Assembly (NCBI GenBank): GCA_023386955.1
Contig: JAEWIS010000014.1
Location: forward strand, 62,001-126,000
DNA from: Bacillota bacterium
Lineage (GTDB): Bacteria; Bacillota; Bacilli; Paenibacillales; NBRC-103111
DNA: 64,000 nt
Direction: 5' to 3'
Below the pieces are notes generated by a model. The model was not told the origin of the DNA, did no database searches, and saw only the letters and a program-made list of their open reading frames with translations. Shown piece after piece: positions 35,751-44,520 of this stretch. Every line of letters begins with the position of its first letter. The first letter of the stretch is position 1. Made by a program: the position numbers and the translations under genes.

Positions 35751-35770
35751 CTGTCCACTTTCTTGACATA

Positions 35771-35903
35771 GGTCCAGAGGGGACGCTATTCTCCGTTTGG
35801 GGCTTCCCAACCCCCACTTTTCGTACAAATAAGGGATCTGCAGTCCGTTCAAAAGGAAAAACGCCGGTTTTGCCTCCAATAGCGGATCCATGGTCCGTTA
35901 GGG
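35771..35903. repeat. Intergenic inverted-repeat array E, right part (3 units)
   Basis: Units at 35771-35794 (GGTCCAGAGGGGACGCTATT), 35826-35850 (reverse, CAAATAAGGGATCTGCAGTC) and 35877-35903 (reverse, CAATAGCGGATCCATGGTCC) continue the array interrupted by the IS element. Beyond it, 35921-36010 holds short G-rich near-repeats (GGCATAGGTTTGGCGGGATG and variants) with no gene. Confidence 0.7.
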
Positions 35904-36041
35904 ACCCACCGCGCCTTGTCCGGCGGCATAGGTTAGGCGAGATGGGGAATGAGACGGCATAGGTTTGGCGGGATGGGCATAGGTGGGATGGGAGGAGGCG
36001 GCGGGATGGATTAGCCGGCATGGGCAAACGCTCCCCGCAAC

Positions 36042-36077
36042 AAAAAAAACCGTCAGGAAGACATTCCCCTGACGGTT
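36042..36077 (-). terminator. Terminator of the Xre/cysteine-ladder gene
   Basis: AACCGTCAGG and CCTGACGGTT form a perfect 10-bp stem, followed on the minus strand by eight T. It lies about 140 bp beyond the stop of the gene at 36220. Confidence 0.88.
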
Positions 36078-36219
36078 GAGGCCGTTTAAACACTATTCGT
36101 CTTCTCGCTGGAAACCTTGGAAAATCTGCTGTGGGTGCTGCTTGTCCGACAGAGAAACCCATTCGCTTCCCTCGGCCACCTCACCGGCTATTCCAACACT
36201 ACCCCCGCAACTTTTCCGC

Positions 36220-37119
36220 TCACTTCACCTGCTCTTCGCTCACTTCACCTGCTCCTTCGCTCACTTCAACTGCTCCTTCGGCCTCTTCCCCAGTTCCTCC
36301 GGTTCTGGCAGCTTCTACGGTTTTCCTGTTCCGGTCCGGCATCTCACCGCCCGGCCCGGTGTATGAGACAGGCCCCAGAGTTGTGATGTTGCCGCCCACA
36401 TTGGCGCATTCTACATGGCCCATGGCGCTGACGCTGCCGCCCACTTCGGCGCAGGTTATATTGCGCCCGGCCCCCGCATCACCGCTTACGTTGCCGCACC
36501 TAACATCCTGGCCGGCGGTCACACTGCCGTCCACATCCGAGCACTGCACATCGCGCCCTGCTCCGGCATCCCCCTGTACGTCGAAGCACAATACATCCCG
36601 CCCGGCGTTAGCACCTCCGCCCACTTCGCCGCACCGGATATCCTGGCCCGCATGAACATTGCCCTCCACATTGCCGCACTCTACGGATACCCGGCTTTCC
36701 ACATTCAGCGCCGCCCCTTCATAACGGAACACCATCTTAGGCGCCTCCGCATCATCGGACTGAAGCAGCGTCCTCCCTTTATACAGCACCACCCGGAGGT
36801 TACCGTCGTCCTGCCAAGGCAGCTCCTGCAGGCTTATCTCTATTGCAGCAGTTGCAGACTCCACCGCCTGAAGCGACCGCTCTTTCTCCGCCGGTTCCGG
36901 CTTCTCCAGACCAAACAAGCGGTCCACCGATACCTGAAAAATCTCCGCCAAACGGGGCAGCAGCTGGATATCCGGACTGGACTGGAAATTCTCCCACTTG
37001 CTCACCGCCTGAAAGGTCAACCCTAACTGTTCGGCCAAAGCCTCCTGAGTCAACCCCGACTGCTTGCGGAGATTGCAAATATTCTGCGCCAAATTCTGAA
37101 GATGTCCCGTTTCACCCAC
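36220..37119 (-). CDS. Xre regulator with a seven-repeat cysteine-ladder solenoid domain
   Basis: A 299-residue protein. The N-terminal HTH is NLRKQSGLTQEALAEQLGL and TFQAVSKWENFQSSPD, Cro/CI type. About residues 85-145 form a linker region with beta character. Residues 147-251 are seven exact 15-residue repeats of the pattern xCxxVxGxxxAGxxV, with Cys at 148, 163, 178, 193, 208, 223 and 238. Such short repeats normally form a beta-solenoid, so the cysteines would stack in one column. The C-terminus is Glu/Gly-rich and disordered. I know no named family with this repeat. GTG 37119 is chosen because GGAAGGAGGAG lies 5 bp upstream. Confidence 0.85.
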   Translation of the reverse strand: MGETGHLQNLAQNICNLRKQSGLTQEALAEQLGLTFQAVSKWENFQSSPDIQLLPRLAEIFQVSVDRLFGLEKPEPAEKERSLQAVESATAAIEISLQELPWQDDGNLRVVLYKGRTLLQSDDAEAPKMVFRYEGAALNVESRVSVECGNVEGNVHAGQDIRCGEVGGGANAGRDVLCFDVQGDAGAGRDVQCSDVDGSVTAGQDVRCGNVSGDAGAGRNITCAEVGGSVSAMGHVECANVGGNITTLGPVSYTGPGGEMPDRNRKTVEAARTGGTGEEAEGAVEVSEGAGEVSEEQVK

Positions 37120-37269
37120 TTGGACTCCTCCTTCCAAAAGATACAGCCATTATAGCCTGCACGACCCGGGCGGTGTAATAACCTGTCCGTTGAGAATAAT
37201 GGACTGGACTCAACCACCAGTTGAATGCCTTTATCCCCGTACCTGCCCCTCTACCGCTCACTCCGCCAC

Positions 37270-38319
37270 TCACTGTCCCTCCAGCAAAAATAGCAGCCTC
37301 TCTCCGTGTTTCTCCACCTGTCCCAACCGGGCAGCGGTATCGGGAATTTGCCGCAGCAGCATGGAGGCGTCGTCCACTCCATCCCGGTACCGGCCGAGAA
37401 AATGCAGGAACACATCCAGGCTGCGCAGCTGCATCAGCTCCGGAATCACCCGGCATTCCGCCGCCGAAAGCGGGCGCATCTCGACAAAGCCCCGCCAGAA
37501 AGCCTCCAGGCTAACCCATGCCCGTGCTTCTGCCTGATTATCCGCACCGGCCTCCGGCAGCAGTCCCCACAGACAAACCGCAGGCTCCATGGCCTTCAGG
37601 TCCCGGGTAACAAACTCAAAATCCAGCAGCGCAGCGATCTCTCCTGACGGGGTCACCAGCGCATTGGAGGCATTCAAATCCCCATGAATCAGCTGGTGCG
37701 GCAAAAGGGCCAGCTTGTCCAATACGGGGATTACCTTCTCCAATTGTCGTCCCAGCACATCAAGCGCTTCCATACAGCCTGCAAACTCATCCGAAGGCTC
37801 CCAGCAAAACTGGAGCACCTCATCCAGCGGGCAGGAGGGGTGAGCCTCTGCCAAGGCGTAATAAGGCGGGTATGCAGGCAGATCCAGCCCGGCCTCCTGC
37901 TGCTCCACCTGCTCCAGCGCTCCGGATAATTGACCTGCCGCCCTGCCGAAGGCCTCAGCTTGTGCAGGCAGGCCAAAGTCCGGCGCCGCCCCGTCCAGAT
38001 ACCGGAACATGGCGGCCAGCTTACCGTTCTCCAACCGTATAAGCCCCGCTCCGGCCGCTCCCATCTCAGGCTGAGGAATCACAAACGGCAGCCCTGGCAT
38101 AAGCCTCCCCAATGCTATCAGGAGCTGGTGCTCGAAGGCTGCCTTTTCCCATTCCTCATGGGTATTATATAACCGAAGCATATAGGCCTGGCCTGCATAG
38201 GCCAGATGTCTGGTCGTATTGTTGGTTCCTCCGCCGCAAACCTCGAGACGGTAATCTGCCGAACCGCAGAAACGCAGCGCCGCCTCATGCGCCAACGTAT
38301 CCTCGTTAGAATGTTCCAC
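37270..38319 (-). CDS. APH/choline-kinase-fold phosphotransferase
   Basis: A 349-residue kinase-like protein. The nucleotide-binding start GGGTNNTTRHLAYAGQAYML is followed by the catalytic loop LIHGDLNASNALV (Asp base, Asn) and metal motif ALLDFEFVTRD, the pattern of aminoglycoside phosphotransferase and homoserine kinase II-like enzymes. The substrate is not evident; it may be a small-molecule kinase. GTG 38319 is the likely start, with AAGGAGG 8 bp upstream. It stands alone between the Xre gene and a divergent aldo-keto reductase. Confidence 0.88.
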   Translation of the reverse strand: MEHSNEDTLAHEAALRFCGSADYRLEVCGGGTNNTTRHLAYAGQAYMLRLYNTHEEWEKAAFEHQLLIALGRLMPGLPFVIPQPEMGAAGAGLIRLENGKLAAMFRYLDGAAPDFGLPAQAEAFGRAAGQLSGALEQVEQQEAGLDLPAYPPYYALAEAHPSCPLDEVLQFCWEPSDEFAGCMEALDVLGRQLEKVIPVLDKLALLPHQLIHGDLNASNALVTPSGEIAALLDFEFVTRDLKAMEPAVCLWGLLPEAGADNQAEARAWVSLEAFWRGFVEMRPLSAAECRVIPELMQLRSLDVFLHFLGRYRDGVDDASMLLRQIPDTAARLGQVEKHGERLLFLLEGQ

Positions 38320-38522
38320 TATTATTTCCTCCTTACATAAAGGTAAGCAAGGCAACCTTTTTTCAGTCCTTTTCCTGTCCTTCCCTTTTGTTTATAATAG
38401 CCTCGTACCCTATTACTCTGCAATCCATGAGTATGAATCAACAACAGATGCCTACGAAGCCGGTTTTTCGGATTGGCCACAACAGTGGCAACCCAACTCA
38501 AACCTTTTAGGAGGATACTTGC

Positions 38523-39509
38523 ATGCGCTATCAAGCGGCAACAGAACGGTACGGCTCGATGAAATACAACCGGTGCGGACGCTCCGGCCTGAAGCTGCCC
38601 GCCATTTCCCTGGGGCTGTGGCATAACTTCGGCGGTACGGACACCTTTGAGAACGGACGGGCGATGATCCGCAGGGCCTTTGACCTGGGCATCACCCATT
38701 TTGACCTGGCCAACAATTACGGGCCGCCTCCCGGCTCGGCGGAGCTGATGTTCGGACAGCTGCTGAAGACGGACCTCGCCCCTTACCGGGATGAACTGAT
38801 CATCTCCACCAAAGCCGGCTACCACATGTGGGAGGGCCCTTACGGCGACTGGGGCTCCCGCAAATATCTCCTGTCCAGTCTGGACCAAAGCTTGAAGCGG
38901 ATGGGCCTGGACTACGTGGATATTTTCTATTCCCACCGTCCCGATCCCGAGACTCCTATTGAAGAAACCATGATGGCGCTGGACCATGCGGTCCGTTCCG
39001 GCAAGGCGCTGTATGTGGGCATCTCCAACTATACTGCGGAGCAAACCGCCGTAGCCGCCAAGGTGCTGAAGGAGCTGGGCACGCCGCTGTTGATCCACCA
39101 GCCCAAATATTCCATGCTGAACCGCTGGATTGAAAACGGTCTCCAGGATGTCCTGGAGGAGAATGGCGTAGGCAGCATCGCCTTCTGCCCCCTGGCACAA
39201 GGATTGCTTACCAACAAATATGTGGCCGGGATTCCGACCGATTCCAGAGCGGCCCGCAACGGCTTCCTGAAGGAGCGCGACATTACCGAGGAAACCATCA
39301 CCAAGGTGAACAAGCTGATCCAGGTGGCGGCAGCCCGGGGACAATCCCTGGCCCAAATGGCCTTGGTCTGGGCGCTCCGCGGCGGCAGACTGACCTCCGC
39401 TCTTATCGGCGCCAGCCGCGTCAGCCAGATTGAGGAGAATGTGGCTGCCCTGGCCAATTCTGATTTTACCCAAGAGGAGCTTGACCTGATCGAGGAAATA
39501 CTGAAATAA
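38523..39509 (+). CDS. Aldo-keto reductase, YghZ/Gpr-like
   Basis: A 328-residue NADPH-dependent reductase. The catalytic tetrad is visible in THFDLANNYG (Asp, Tyr), ISTKAGY (Lys) and IFYSHRPDP (His). The N-terminus with KYNRCGRSGLKLPAISLGLW and the sequence HNFGG are typical of the L-glyceraldehyde-3-phosphate reductase/Kv-beta-like subgroup. It detoxifies aldehydes or methylglyoxal in relatives. SD TAGGAGG precedes the ATG, and a TATAAT lies about 125 bp upstream. Monocistronic, with a bidirectional terminator after it. Confidence 0.93.
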   Translation: MRYQAATERYGSMKYNRCGRSGLKLPAISLGLWHNFGGTDTFENGRAMIRRAFDLGITHFDLANNYGPPPGSAELMFGQLLKTDLAPYRDELIISTKAGYHMWEGPYGDWGSRKYLLSSLDQSLKRMGLDYVDIFYSHRPDPETPIEETMMALDHAVRSGKALYVGISNYTAEQTAVAAKVLKELGTPLLIHQPKYSMLNRWIENGLQDVLEENGVGSIAFCPLAQGLLTNKYVAGIPTDSRAARNGFLKERDITEETITKVNKLIQVAAARGQSLAQMALVWALRGGRLTSALIGASRVSQIEENVAALANSDFTQEELDLIEEILK

Positions 39510-39534
39510 AAGCGGATCTTCCACCGCAAGCGAC

Positions 39535-39590
39535 AAAAACACCGCCTTAGCCGCAAGGGAAACCTTCCCCCGGTAAAGACGGTGTTTTTT
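39535..39590. terminator. Bidirectional terminator
   Basis: AAAAACACCG and CGGTGTTTTTT pair around a loop of about 35 bases with further internal pairing. It serves the reductase gene and the converging yunB gene. Confidence 0.7.
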
Positions 39591-39602
39591 CTCTGCAAGC
39601 TG

Positions 39603-40358
39603 TTATTTCTCCTTGCTGTTCATGGGCAAACTGGAACCCGACTGCTCCTTCAGCTGGGGCAGGGACACGCTGGGCGGCAGAGCTGACGATCCGCCCACAG
39701 GATTGCCCTTGTTGTCCATATAATACATGGGTGTTCCGCCCACCACCAGCACGTAAGTCACCGGAATTTCCGTTTCCACCACCTCGGGTTTGGAGTCGAA
39801 AGGAATAATGACGGATACCTCGGCGATAATGCGGATGTACACCTCCACCAGAATCATGTTGATGCCGGCGTTTTCGTAGCGGGTGTTCAGCGATACCTGG
39901 GCGCTGCCCATGGGAACCAGCCGCACCGGCACCTTCGGGCCGAAGGAGGCCAACAGCGCGCTGCCCATTGCCTGCCCCAATGGGATATGCTCCGGCATGG
40001 ACTTCAGCTGCAGCAATTGGTTCTGGACGGTGGACACCGTATCGGCGGTAATCCGCATATGCTCCGCATAATTCAGCACGAAGCTGGAAACATTGCCATT
40101 GTTATCCCGCTGCCATTCGATCAGCTTGTCGTAGTTGGCCCCCTGGGACAGGCGGTCGGTAATGGCGCTGTTGATGGCCTGGGTGGCAATCTGCTTTACC
40201 CGCACCTTGGCCAGGTTCATCAGCGGCGGCTTCAGGTTTTTCTCCACAAAAATAAAGGACTGCAGCGCAAACGCCATCGTGATCAGAAGAAGGAGAAAAA
40301 CCACACGTCTCCGCCGTTTTCTCCTGGGGGGACGGCCGTAAAATCCGCGTTTTTGCAT
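39603..40358 (-). CDS. yunB: Sporulation protein YunB
   Basis: A 251-residue protein with a strongly basic N-terminus (RPPRRKRRRRVVF), one TM helix (about residues 19-38) and an extracytoplasmic domain with LAKVRVKQIATQAINSAITD and IPLGQAMGSALLASFGPKVP, as in YunB. In B. subtilis YunB is made under sigma-E in the mother cell and is needed for normal sporulation. This gene marks the host as a spore former. SD AGGAGG lies 7 bp before the ATG. I could not identify a clean sigma-E promoter. Confidence 0.92.
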   Translation of the reverse strand: MQKRGFYGRPPRRKRRRRVVFLLLLITMAFALQSFIFVEKNLKPPLMNLAKVRVKQIATQAINSAITDRLSQGANYDKLIEWQRDNNGNVSSFVLNYAEHMRITADTVSTVQNQLLQLKSMPEHIPLGQAMGSALLASFGPKVPVRLVPMGSAQVSLNTRYENAGINMILVEVYIRIIAEVSVIIPFDSKPEVVETEIPVTYVLVVGGTPMYYMDNKGNPVGGSSALPPSVSLPQLKEQSGSSLPMNSKEK

Positions 40359-40484
40359 AGGCTTGCCTCCTGCGGTTTGATCCGTGGAAGATCTGTCGGA
40401 ACGGCCAACTCCGTCCTGTAGGGGACGGCCGGTACATATTCTCGTATAAGCCTATGCGCAGGAAACGGAAAATATTGCCCTGTG

Positions 40485-41360
40485 TTATTCCTCTCTCAGC
40501 TCTTCTCCCGGATGGCCGGTACGGTAAACGGAAGGGGAGAGTCCCCGGATTTTCTTGAAGCTTTTGCTGAAATGGAACTCGTCATAAAAGCCGCAGGCCG
40601 CAGCAATCCGCTTCAGAGGCTCATCCGTATGCTCCAGAAGCCGCAGGGCATGCTCATAACGAACCTTGTCCAGATATTCCTTGGGGCCAGCACCCAGCTC
40701 CTCCAGAAAACGCCGCCTTAGCTGACGCAGGCTGATGCCGCAATCCTCCGCCACTTGTGAGAGCCGGATATCCGCATAATAGTGGGTATCCAGATAACGT
40801 TTGGCCGCTTCCCAAGGCGGCGGTCCGCCCGTGGCACCGTTTCCTGCTCCAAGGATAGTGCGCTCCTGCCCTCCACGGCCTGCCCGGTGTCCGGAGAGGG
40901 ACCGGATCAGTCTCATAAGCAGGTTATTCGCCGCCGCTTCACGGCCGTCGTCTCCCGGAGCCCAGGCTGTCCGCAAGGCCTTGATCCGGGCCTCACAATC
41001 CTCTTGGCCGGGACCGCGCAGGTTTTGGACCTCCGCTGTTTCCAGTGCAGCCAGCTCCTTTGCCTCCCATACGCCATTCCGGTGGGTGACCGCCGCTGCC
41101 TGGAACAGGATCATGGTCATGTGCAGCGGATTAGCCGTATCCGAGGTCATCCACAGCTCACGCCCCGGACGCAGATACAGGAGGCTGCCTGGACCCACAG
41201 CTATCTCCGGCCCGTCCAGCGTAAACCTGCCTGTTCCTTCGTGCACCCAATAGATGCTGTGGAGATGGACACTCCGCCGTGTATCCTGCCAGCCCGGCAG
41301 CGGGGGTTTGTCATAAATCAGCTCGATTTTGAGCATCAGCTCGGAAAAACGGATGGCCAT
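40485..41360 (-). CDS. AraC-family regulator, divergent from the GH2 gene
   Basis: A 291-residue regulator with an N-terminal cupin-like sensing domain (HLHSIYWVHEGTGRFTLDGP, PGSLLYLRPGRELWM) and a C-terminal pair of HTHs (IRLSQVAEDCGISLRQLRRR and EPLKRIAAACGFYDEFHFSK, ending GLSPSVYR). It is divergent from a GH2 glycosidase gene 135 bp away and is the likely activator of that gene, responding to a sugar. SD GAGGAGAGG precedes the ATG. Confidence 0.92.
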   Translation of the reverse strand: MAIRFSELMLKIELIYDKPPLPGWQDTRRSVHLHSIYWVHEGTGRFTLDGPEIAVGPGSLLYLRPGRELWMTSDTANPLHMTMILFQAAAVTHRNGVWEAKELAALETAEVQNLRGPGQEDCEARIKALRTAWAPGDDGREAAANNLLMRLIRSLSGHRAGRGGQERTILGAGNGATGGPPPWEAAKRYLDTHYYADIRLSQVAEDCGISLRQLRRRFLEELGAGPKEYLDKVRYEHALRLLEHTDEPLKRIAAACGFYDEFHFSKSFKKIRGLSPSVYRTGHPGEELREE

Positions 41361-41495
41361 CTGTCCTCTCCTCTCCTGTCCGAATGCATGTTTTGAACGC
41401 TATCCCAATTGTACATGATCTCTGTCCCTTTTTTACATGGAGAAATGAAGTATCGGGTGTTACGCTTTCTGTAGAAACCAAAGGAGGCAAAATCA

Positions 41496-43214
41496 ATGAA
41501 CCGCGCATTTATGGATCATGCCGTACGGCAGTGCAGAAATTTGGACGGACTGTGGGATTTCGCCACAGATCCGGAGGATATCGGGCTTTCCCAGGATTGG
41601 CAAAAGCAGTTTCCCGCCGACCACGGACAGATGTATGTGCCTGCCTGCTGGAACAATGAGCTGGGACTGTACGATTACCGGGGCGCTGCCTGGTACCGCA
41701 CTCAAGTGAACCTTTTGGAGGAACAAAATCTGCAGATAACCTTCCACGCTGTGCAGGGATTTGCCGAGGTATTTTGGGATGGGGAGCAGGTGGCCAGTCA
41801 CTTCGGAGGGTTTACGCCCTTCTCGTTTATCGTGCCCCATGCTGTCCCCGGTGTACATGAGCTGGTAATCCGCACCGATAACCGGCTGGGTGAGGATACA
41901 ATTCCGTATCATGTGGTGGACTGGTTCCATTACGGCGGCATTATCCGCCCAGTGGAGGTGCAGGTACTGCCTGATGTATTTATTGAAGGGTTAAAGATGG
42001 ACTATACCCAAGGGGAAGGTGGACAGCTGGAAACCTCCTGCAGGGTAACACTGCGTTCCTTGGGGAAGACCGCGATGGTGCCGGTGTCCTTGACTCTGGA
42101 GGAGGAGACCATCGGCAGTCAAACGGTGGAGGTGCCTGCCAACGGCTCGGTCAGTCTGAGCTTCTCCCATACGGTGAAAAACCCCCGACTGTGGGACGTG
42201 GGCAAGCCGGAGCTGTATCTGATCCGTGCCGCAACACCAGAGGATGATCTGGCAGACCGCATCGGCTTCCGGTTCATCCGGGCGGCGGAGGGCAAAATTT
42301 ATTTGAACGATAAGGAAGTTAGTTTCCAGGGAGTCAACCGCCATGAGGAGCATCCCGAATGGGGCTTCGCCTTCCCTCCCAAGCTGATGATGAAGGAAAT
42401 CGGCATCCTGAAAGACCTGGGCTGCAGTTCCGTCCGGGGCAGCCACTATCCCCAATCTCCTTACTGGATTGATCTCTTAGATGAACACGGGCTGCTTTAC
42501 TGGAGCGAAATTCCCATCTGGGGGGCGCTGCTGCCGGTGCCGGTGATCGGCAATCCGGTGGTGGAGGAACGGGCCAAAACCATGATCACCGAAATGATCC
42601 AACGGGATTTCCATCATCCGTGCATCCTGTTCTGGTCCGTCCACAACGAAATCGACACCCGCAGCCAGGAAGCCTATCATTTAAGCCGGTCCTTGTCCGG
42701 TCTCGTCCGGGAGCTGGACACAAGCCGTCTGGTGGCGTATGCCACGATGCATCCGCTGGATGATATTGTGATGGGTTTCTTTGATGTTATCGGCATCAAT
42801 TATTATCACGGCTGGTATAACGGCAAGGTGGAGCAGTTCGAGGATATGCTGCAGGGTTTCCACAAACAAGCCGCCTCCTTGGGCTGCGCCGACAAACCGG
42901 TGCTGATGACGGAATTCGGGGGAGCGGGCATTCACGGGGATACCGGCTGGGAGCCGCGGCTGTTCAGCGAGGATTACCAGGCGGAGATTCTGGCAACTGC
43001 CCTGCGTATTTTCCGGACAGACCCCAAAATAAGCGGCACCTTCATCTGGCAGTTCGCGGACATCCGGGGTGACCTGCGCAGTGAACGCGGCTTCTTCCGG
43101 GACCGGGCCAGAAGCTTCAATAATAAGGGGCTTCTGAACGAATACCGCAAGCCCAAGCTGGCTTACCGAGTGGTGCGGGATATTTACCGGGCGGACCGGT
43201 ATCCGCTGTCCTGA
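41496..43214 (+). CDS. Glycoside hydrolase family 2, beta-glucuronidase-like
   Basis: A 572-residue cytoplasmic enzyme (no signal peptide) with the three GH2 parts: sugar-binding domain (about 1-170; LDGLWDFATDPEDIG, YRGAAWYRTQV), immunoglobulin-like domain (about 170-265) and TIM barrel. The acid/base is Glu385 in WSVHNEIDT and the nucleophile Glu473 in LMTEFGGAG; FQGVNRHEEHPEWG matches beta-glucuronidases, although beta-galactosidase activity cannot be excluded. SD AAAGGAGG precedes the ATG. Probably controlled by the divergent AraC gene. No transporter adjoins it. Confidence 0.92.
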   Translation: MNRAFMDHAVRQCRNLDGLWDFATDPEDIGLSQDWQKQFPADHGQMYVPACWNNELGLYDYRGAAWYRTQVNLLEEQNLQITFHAVQGFAEVFWDGEQVASHFGGFTPFSFIVPHAVPGVHELVIRTDNRLGEDTIPYHVVDWFHYGGIIRPVEVQVLPDVFIEGLKMDYTQGEGGQLETSCRVTLRSLGKTAMVPVSLTLEEETIGSQTVEVPANGSVSLSFSHTVKNPRLWDVGKPELYLIRAATPEDDLADRIGFRFIRAAEGKIYLNDKEVSFQGVNRHEEHPEWGFAFPPKLMMKEIGILKDLGCSSVRGSHYPQSPYWIDLLDEHGLLYWSEIPIWGALLPVPVIGNPVVEERAKTMITEMIQRDFHHPCILFWSVHNEIDTRSQEAYHLSRSLSGLVRELDTSRLVAYATMHPLDDIVMGFFDVIGINYYHGWYNGKVEQFEDMLQGFHKQAASLGCADKPVLMTEFGGAGIHGDTGWEPRLFSEDYQAEILATALRIFRTDPKISGTFIWQFADIRGDLRSERGFFRDRARSFNNKGLLNEYRKPKLAYRVVRDIYRADRYPLS

Positions 43215-43313
43215 CCGAAGGAGCGAATGCAAATCCCGGGCAAGGAAATGATACACCGCCATAAAAAGCTATGCTATAGTCGCTTCAGAGGCTTGTTATG
43301 ATCATGGAGTGTG

Positions 43314-43478
43314 ATGAATGTGGAAGAACTGATGAAGCAGATCCTGCTTGAGATGCAGCAGCTTAAAGCTGAGGTGCAGGGAGTCAAATCCGAGGTGCAG
43401 GGAGTCAAATCTGAGGTGCGGATGTTAAGTGCCAAGGTGGACCGGATCGAGACGAAGCTGGATGCCACTTTTGAATGA
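43314..43478 (+). CDS. 54-residue coiled-coil protein
   Basis: A short frame starting ATG 43314 (GGAG 5 bp upstream) encodes MNVEELMKQILLEMQQLKAE followed by heptads VQGVKSE-VQGVKSE-VRMLSA and KVDRIETKLD, an uninterrupted coiled coil. The middle heptad is duplicated at DNA level (21-bp repeat). A perfect terminator hairpin follows 24 bp later, supporting a real transcription unit. Such mini coiled coils are common in Paenibacillus; function unknown. Confidence 0.65.
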   Translation: MNVEELMKQILLEMQQLKAEVQGVKSEVQGVKSEVRMLSAKVDRIETKLDATFE

Positions 43479-43501
43479 TCAGCAGTAATTCTTATATAGA
43501 G

Positions 43502-43538
43502 TAGACCATCATCCATTGTGAGGAGATGGTCTATTTTT
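43502..43538 (+). terminator. Rho-independent terminator after the coiled-coil gene
   Basis: TAGACCATC and GATGGTCTA form a perfect 9-bp stem, followed by TTTTTAT. Confidence 0.88.
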
Positions 43539-43594
43539 ATTTTGGCTGCTGCTTCCCATCTTTGTGCTTCCCTTATTTGGATATGATGCTCTTT

Positions 43595-43624
43595 TTGTTG
43601 ATTACCGCTCCACTGTGGTATAAT
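43595..43624 (+). promoter_or_regulatory. Promoter of the queuosine operon
   Basis: TTGTTG (43595-43600) and a perfect TATAAT (43619-43624) are 18 bp apart, about 90 bp before the preQ1 riboswitch. Confidence 0.65.
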
Positions 43625-43716
43625 GAAATATCTGGCCCGTCTATACTTGAACGGCCGGGTTACAATTGAATAGCAAATCTGCACCGCTAAGTACGCCTAT
43701 GGCGCTTAAGATGCAG

Positions 43717-43751
43717 GAGAGGTTCGCGAACTCCCTCTAAAAAAAACTACA
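43717..43751 (+). promoter_or_regulatory. PreQ1-I riboswitch
   Basis: GGAGAGGTTCGCGAACTCCC is followed by TCTAAAAAAAACTACA, matching the preQ1 class I aptamer: a short stem GAGG/CCCTC-type loop, then the A-rich tail ending in ACUA that folds back as a pseudoknot. It controls queC-queD-queE-queF. Upstream, 43676-43716 can fold into another hairpin (TCTGCA to TGCAGG arms with GCC/GGC inside). GCCGGC followed by TTTTTT near 43764-43776 may belong to the expression platform. Confidence 0.88.
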
Positions 43752-43857
43752 GACACCTTCGGGCCGGCTTTTTTGCTGCGCACCCTGAGGCTTGTTTTTT
43801 GCGGATATCCGGTCCTCTCGTTTTTCCAACATTATTTGGAGAAGGAGAGATTTTTTT

Positions 43858-44520
43858 ATGCTTAAAAATGAAAAAGCCTTTGTTGTTTTCAGCGGTGGTC
43901 AGGACAGCACAACCTGCCTGTTCTGGGCCAAGTCCATGTTTGCCGAGGTGGAGGCCGTCACCTTCGATTATGGCCAGCGCCATAAGGCGGAGATCCAGTG
44001 CGCTACAGAGATTGCCAAGGAGCTGGGCATCCGCCAGACCATCCTGGATATGTCTCTGCTGAACCAGCTGGCTCCCAATGCGCTGACCCGCCAGGATATC
44101 GACATTGACCAGAAGGAAGGCGAGCTGCCTACCACCTTCGTGGATGGGCGAAACCTGCTGTTCCTCAGCTTCGCCGCCATCGCTGCCAAACAGGCCGGCG
44201 CCCGGCATCTGGTCACCGGCGTATGCGAAACGGACTTCAGCGGATATCCCGATTGCCGGGATTCCTTCATTAAGTCACTGAATGTGACCTTGAATCTGTC
44301 CATGGACTACCCCTTCGTGATCCATACGCCCCTGATGTGGCTGGACAAGGCCGAAACCTGGCGTCTTGCAGATGAACTGGGAGCCTTCCAATTTGTCCGC
44401 GAAAAAACACTCACCTGCTACAACGGCATCCCCGGGGACGGCTGCGGGGAATGTCCCGCCTGCAAGCTGCGCCGCGGGGGGCTGGAGAAGTATCTGCAGG
44501 AAAAAGGAGGCACACAATGA
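43858..44520 (+). CDS. queC: 7-cyano-7-deazaguanine synthase
   Basis: A 220-residue enzyme that turns 7-carboxy-7-deazaguanine into preQ0 with ATP and ammonia. The PP-loop is [29 protein letters not shown] and [15 protein letters not shown] are conserved, and the C-terminal zinc site is in CYNG and [13 protein letters not shown]. Four cysteines fit the zinc knuckle. SD AGAAGGAGAG lies 7-8 bp before the ATG. First gene of queCDEF under the preQ1 riboswitch. Its stop overlaps the queD start (ATGA). Confidence 0.97.
   Translation: MLKNEKAFVVFSGGQDSTTCLFWAKSMFAEVEAVTFDYGQRHKAEIQCATEIAKELGIRQTILDMSLLNQLAPNALTRQDIDIDQKEGELPTTFVDGRNLLFLSFAAIAAKQAGARHLVTGVCETDFSGYPDCRDSFIKSLNVTLNLSMDYPFVIHTPLMWLDKAETWRLADELGAFQFVREKTLTCYNGIPGDGCGECPACKLRRGGLEKYLQEKGGTQ

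Larger units (their letters stand above)
34489..35770 (+). mobile_element. IS3-family insertion sequence, about 1.28 kb
   Basis: Two overlapping-frame genes (HTH orfA, DDE orfB) lie between imperfect terminal inverted repeats: AATAAAAAGTGGACA at the left and, read inward, TCAAGAAAGTGGACA at the right, sharing AAAGTGGACA. Outer ends are approximate, and no clear target duplication is visible. A run of seven A at 34833-34839 is a -1 frameshift signal. Both genes look intact, so the element may be active. Confidence 0.88.

Noticed and set aside
34489..35770. Defence island around the IS element
   Set aside because: Flanking genes (guaA, Xre regulator) are not defence genes; only the transposase is present.
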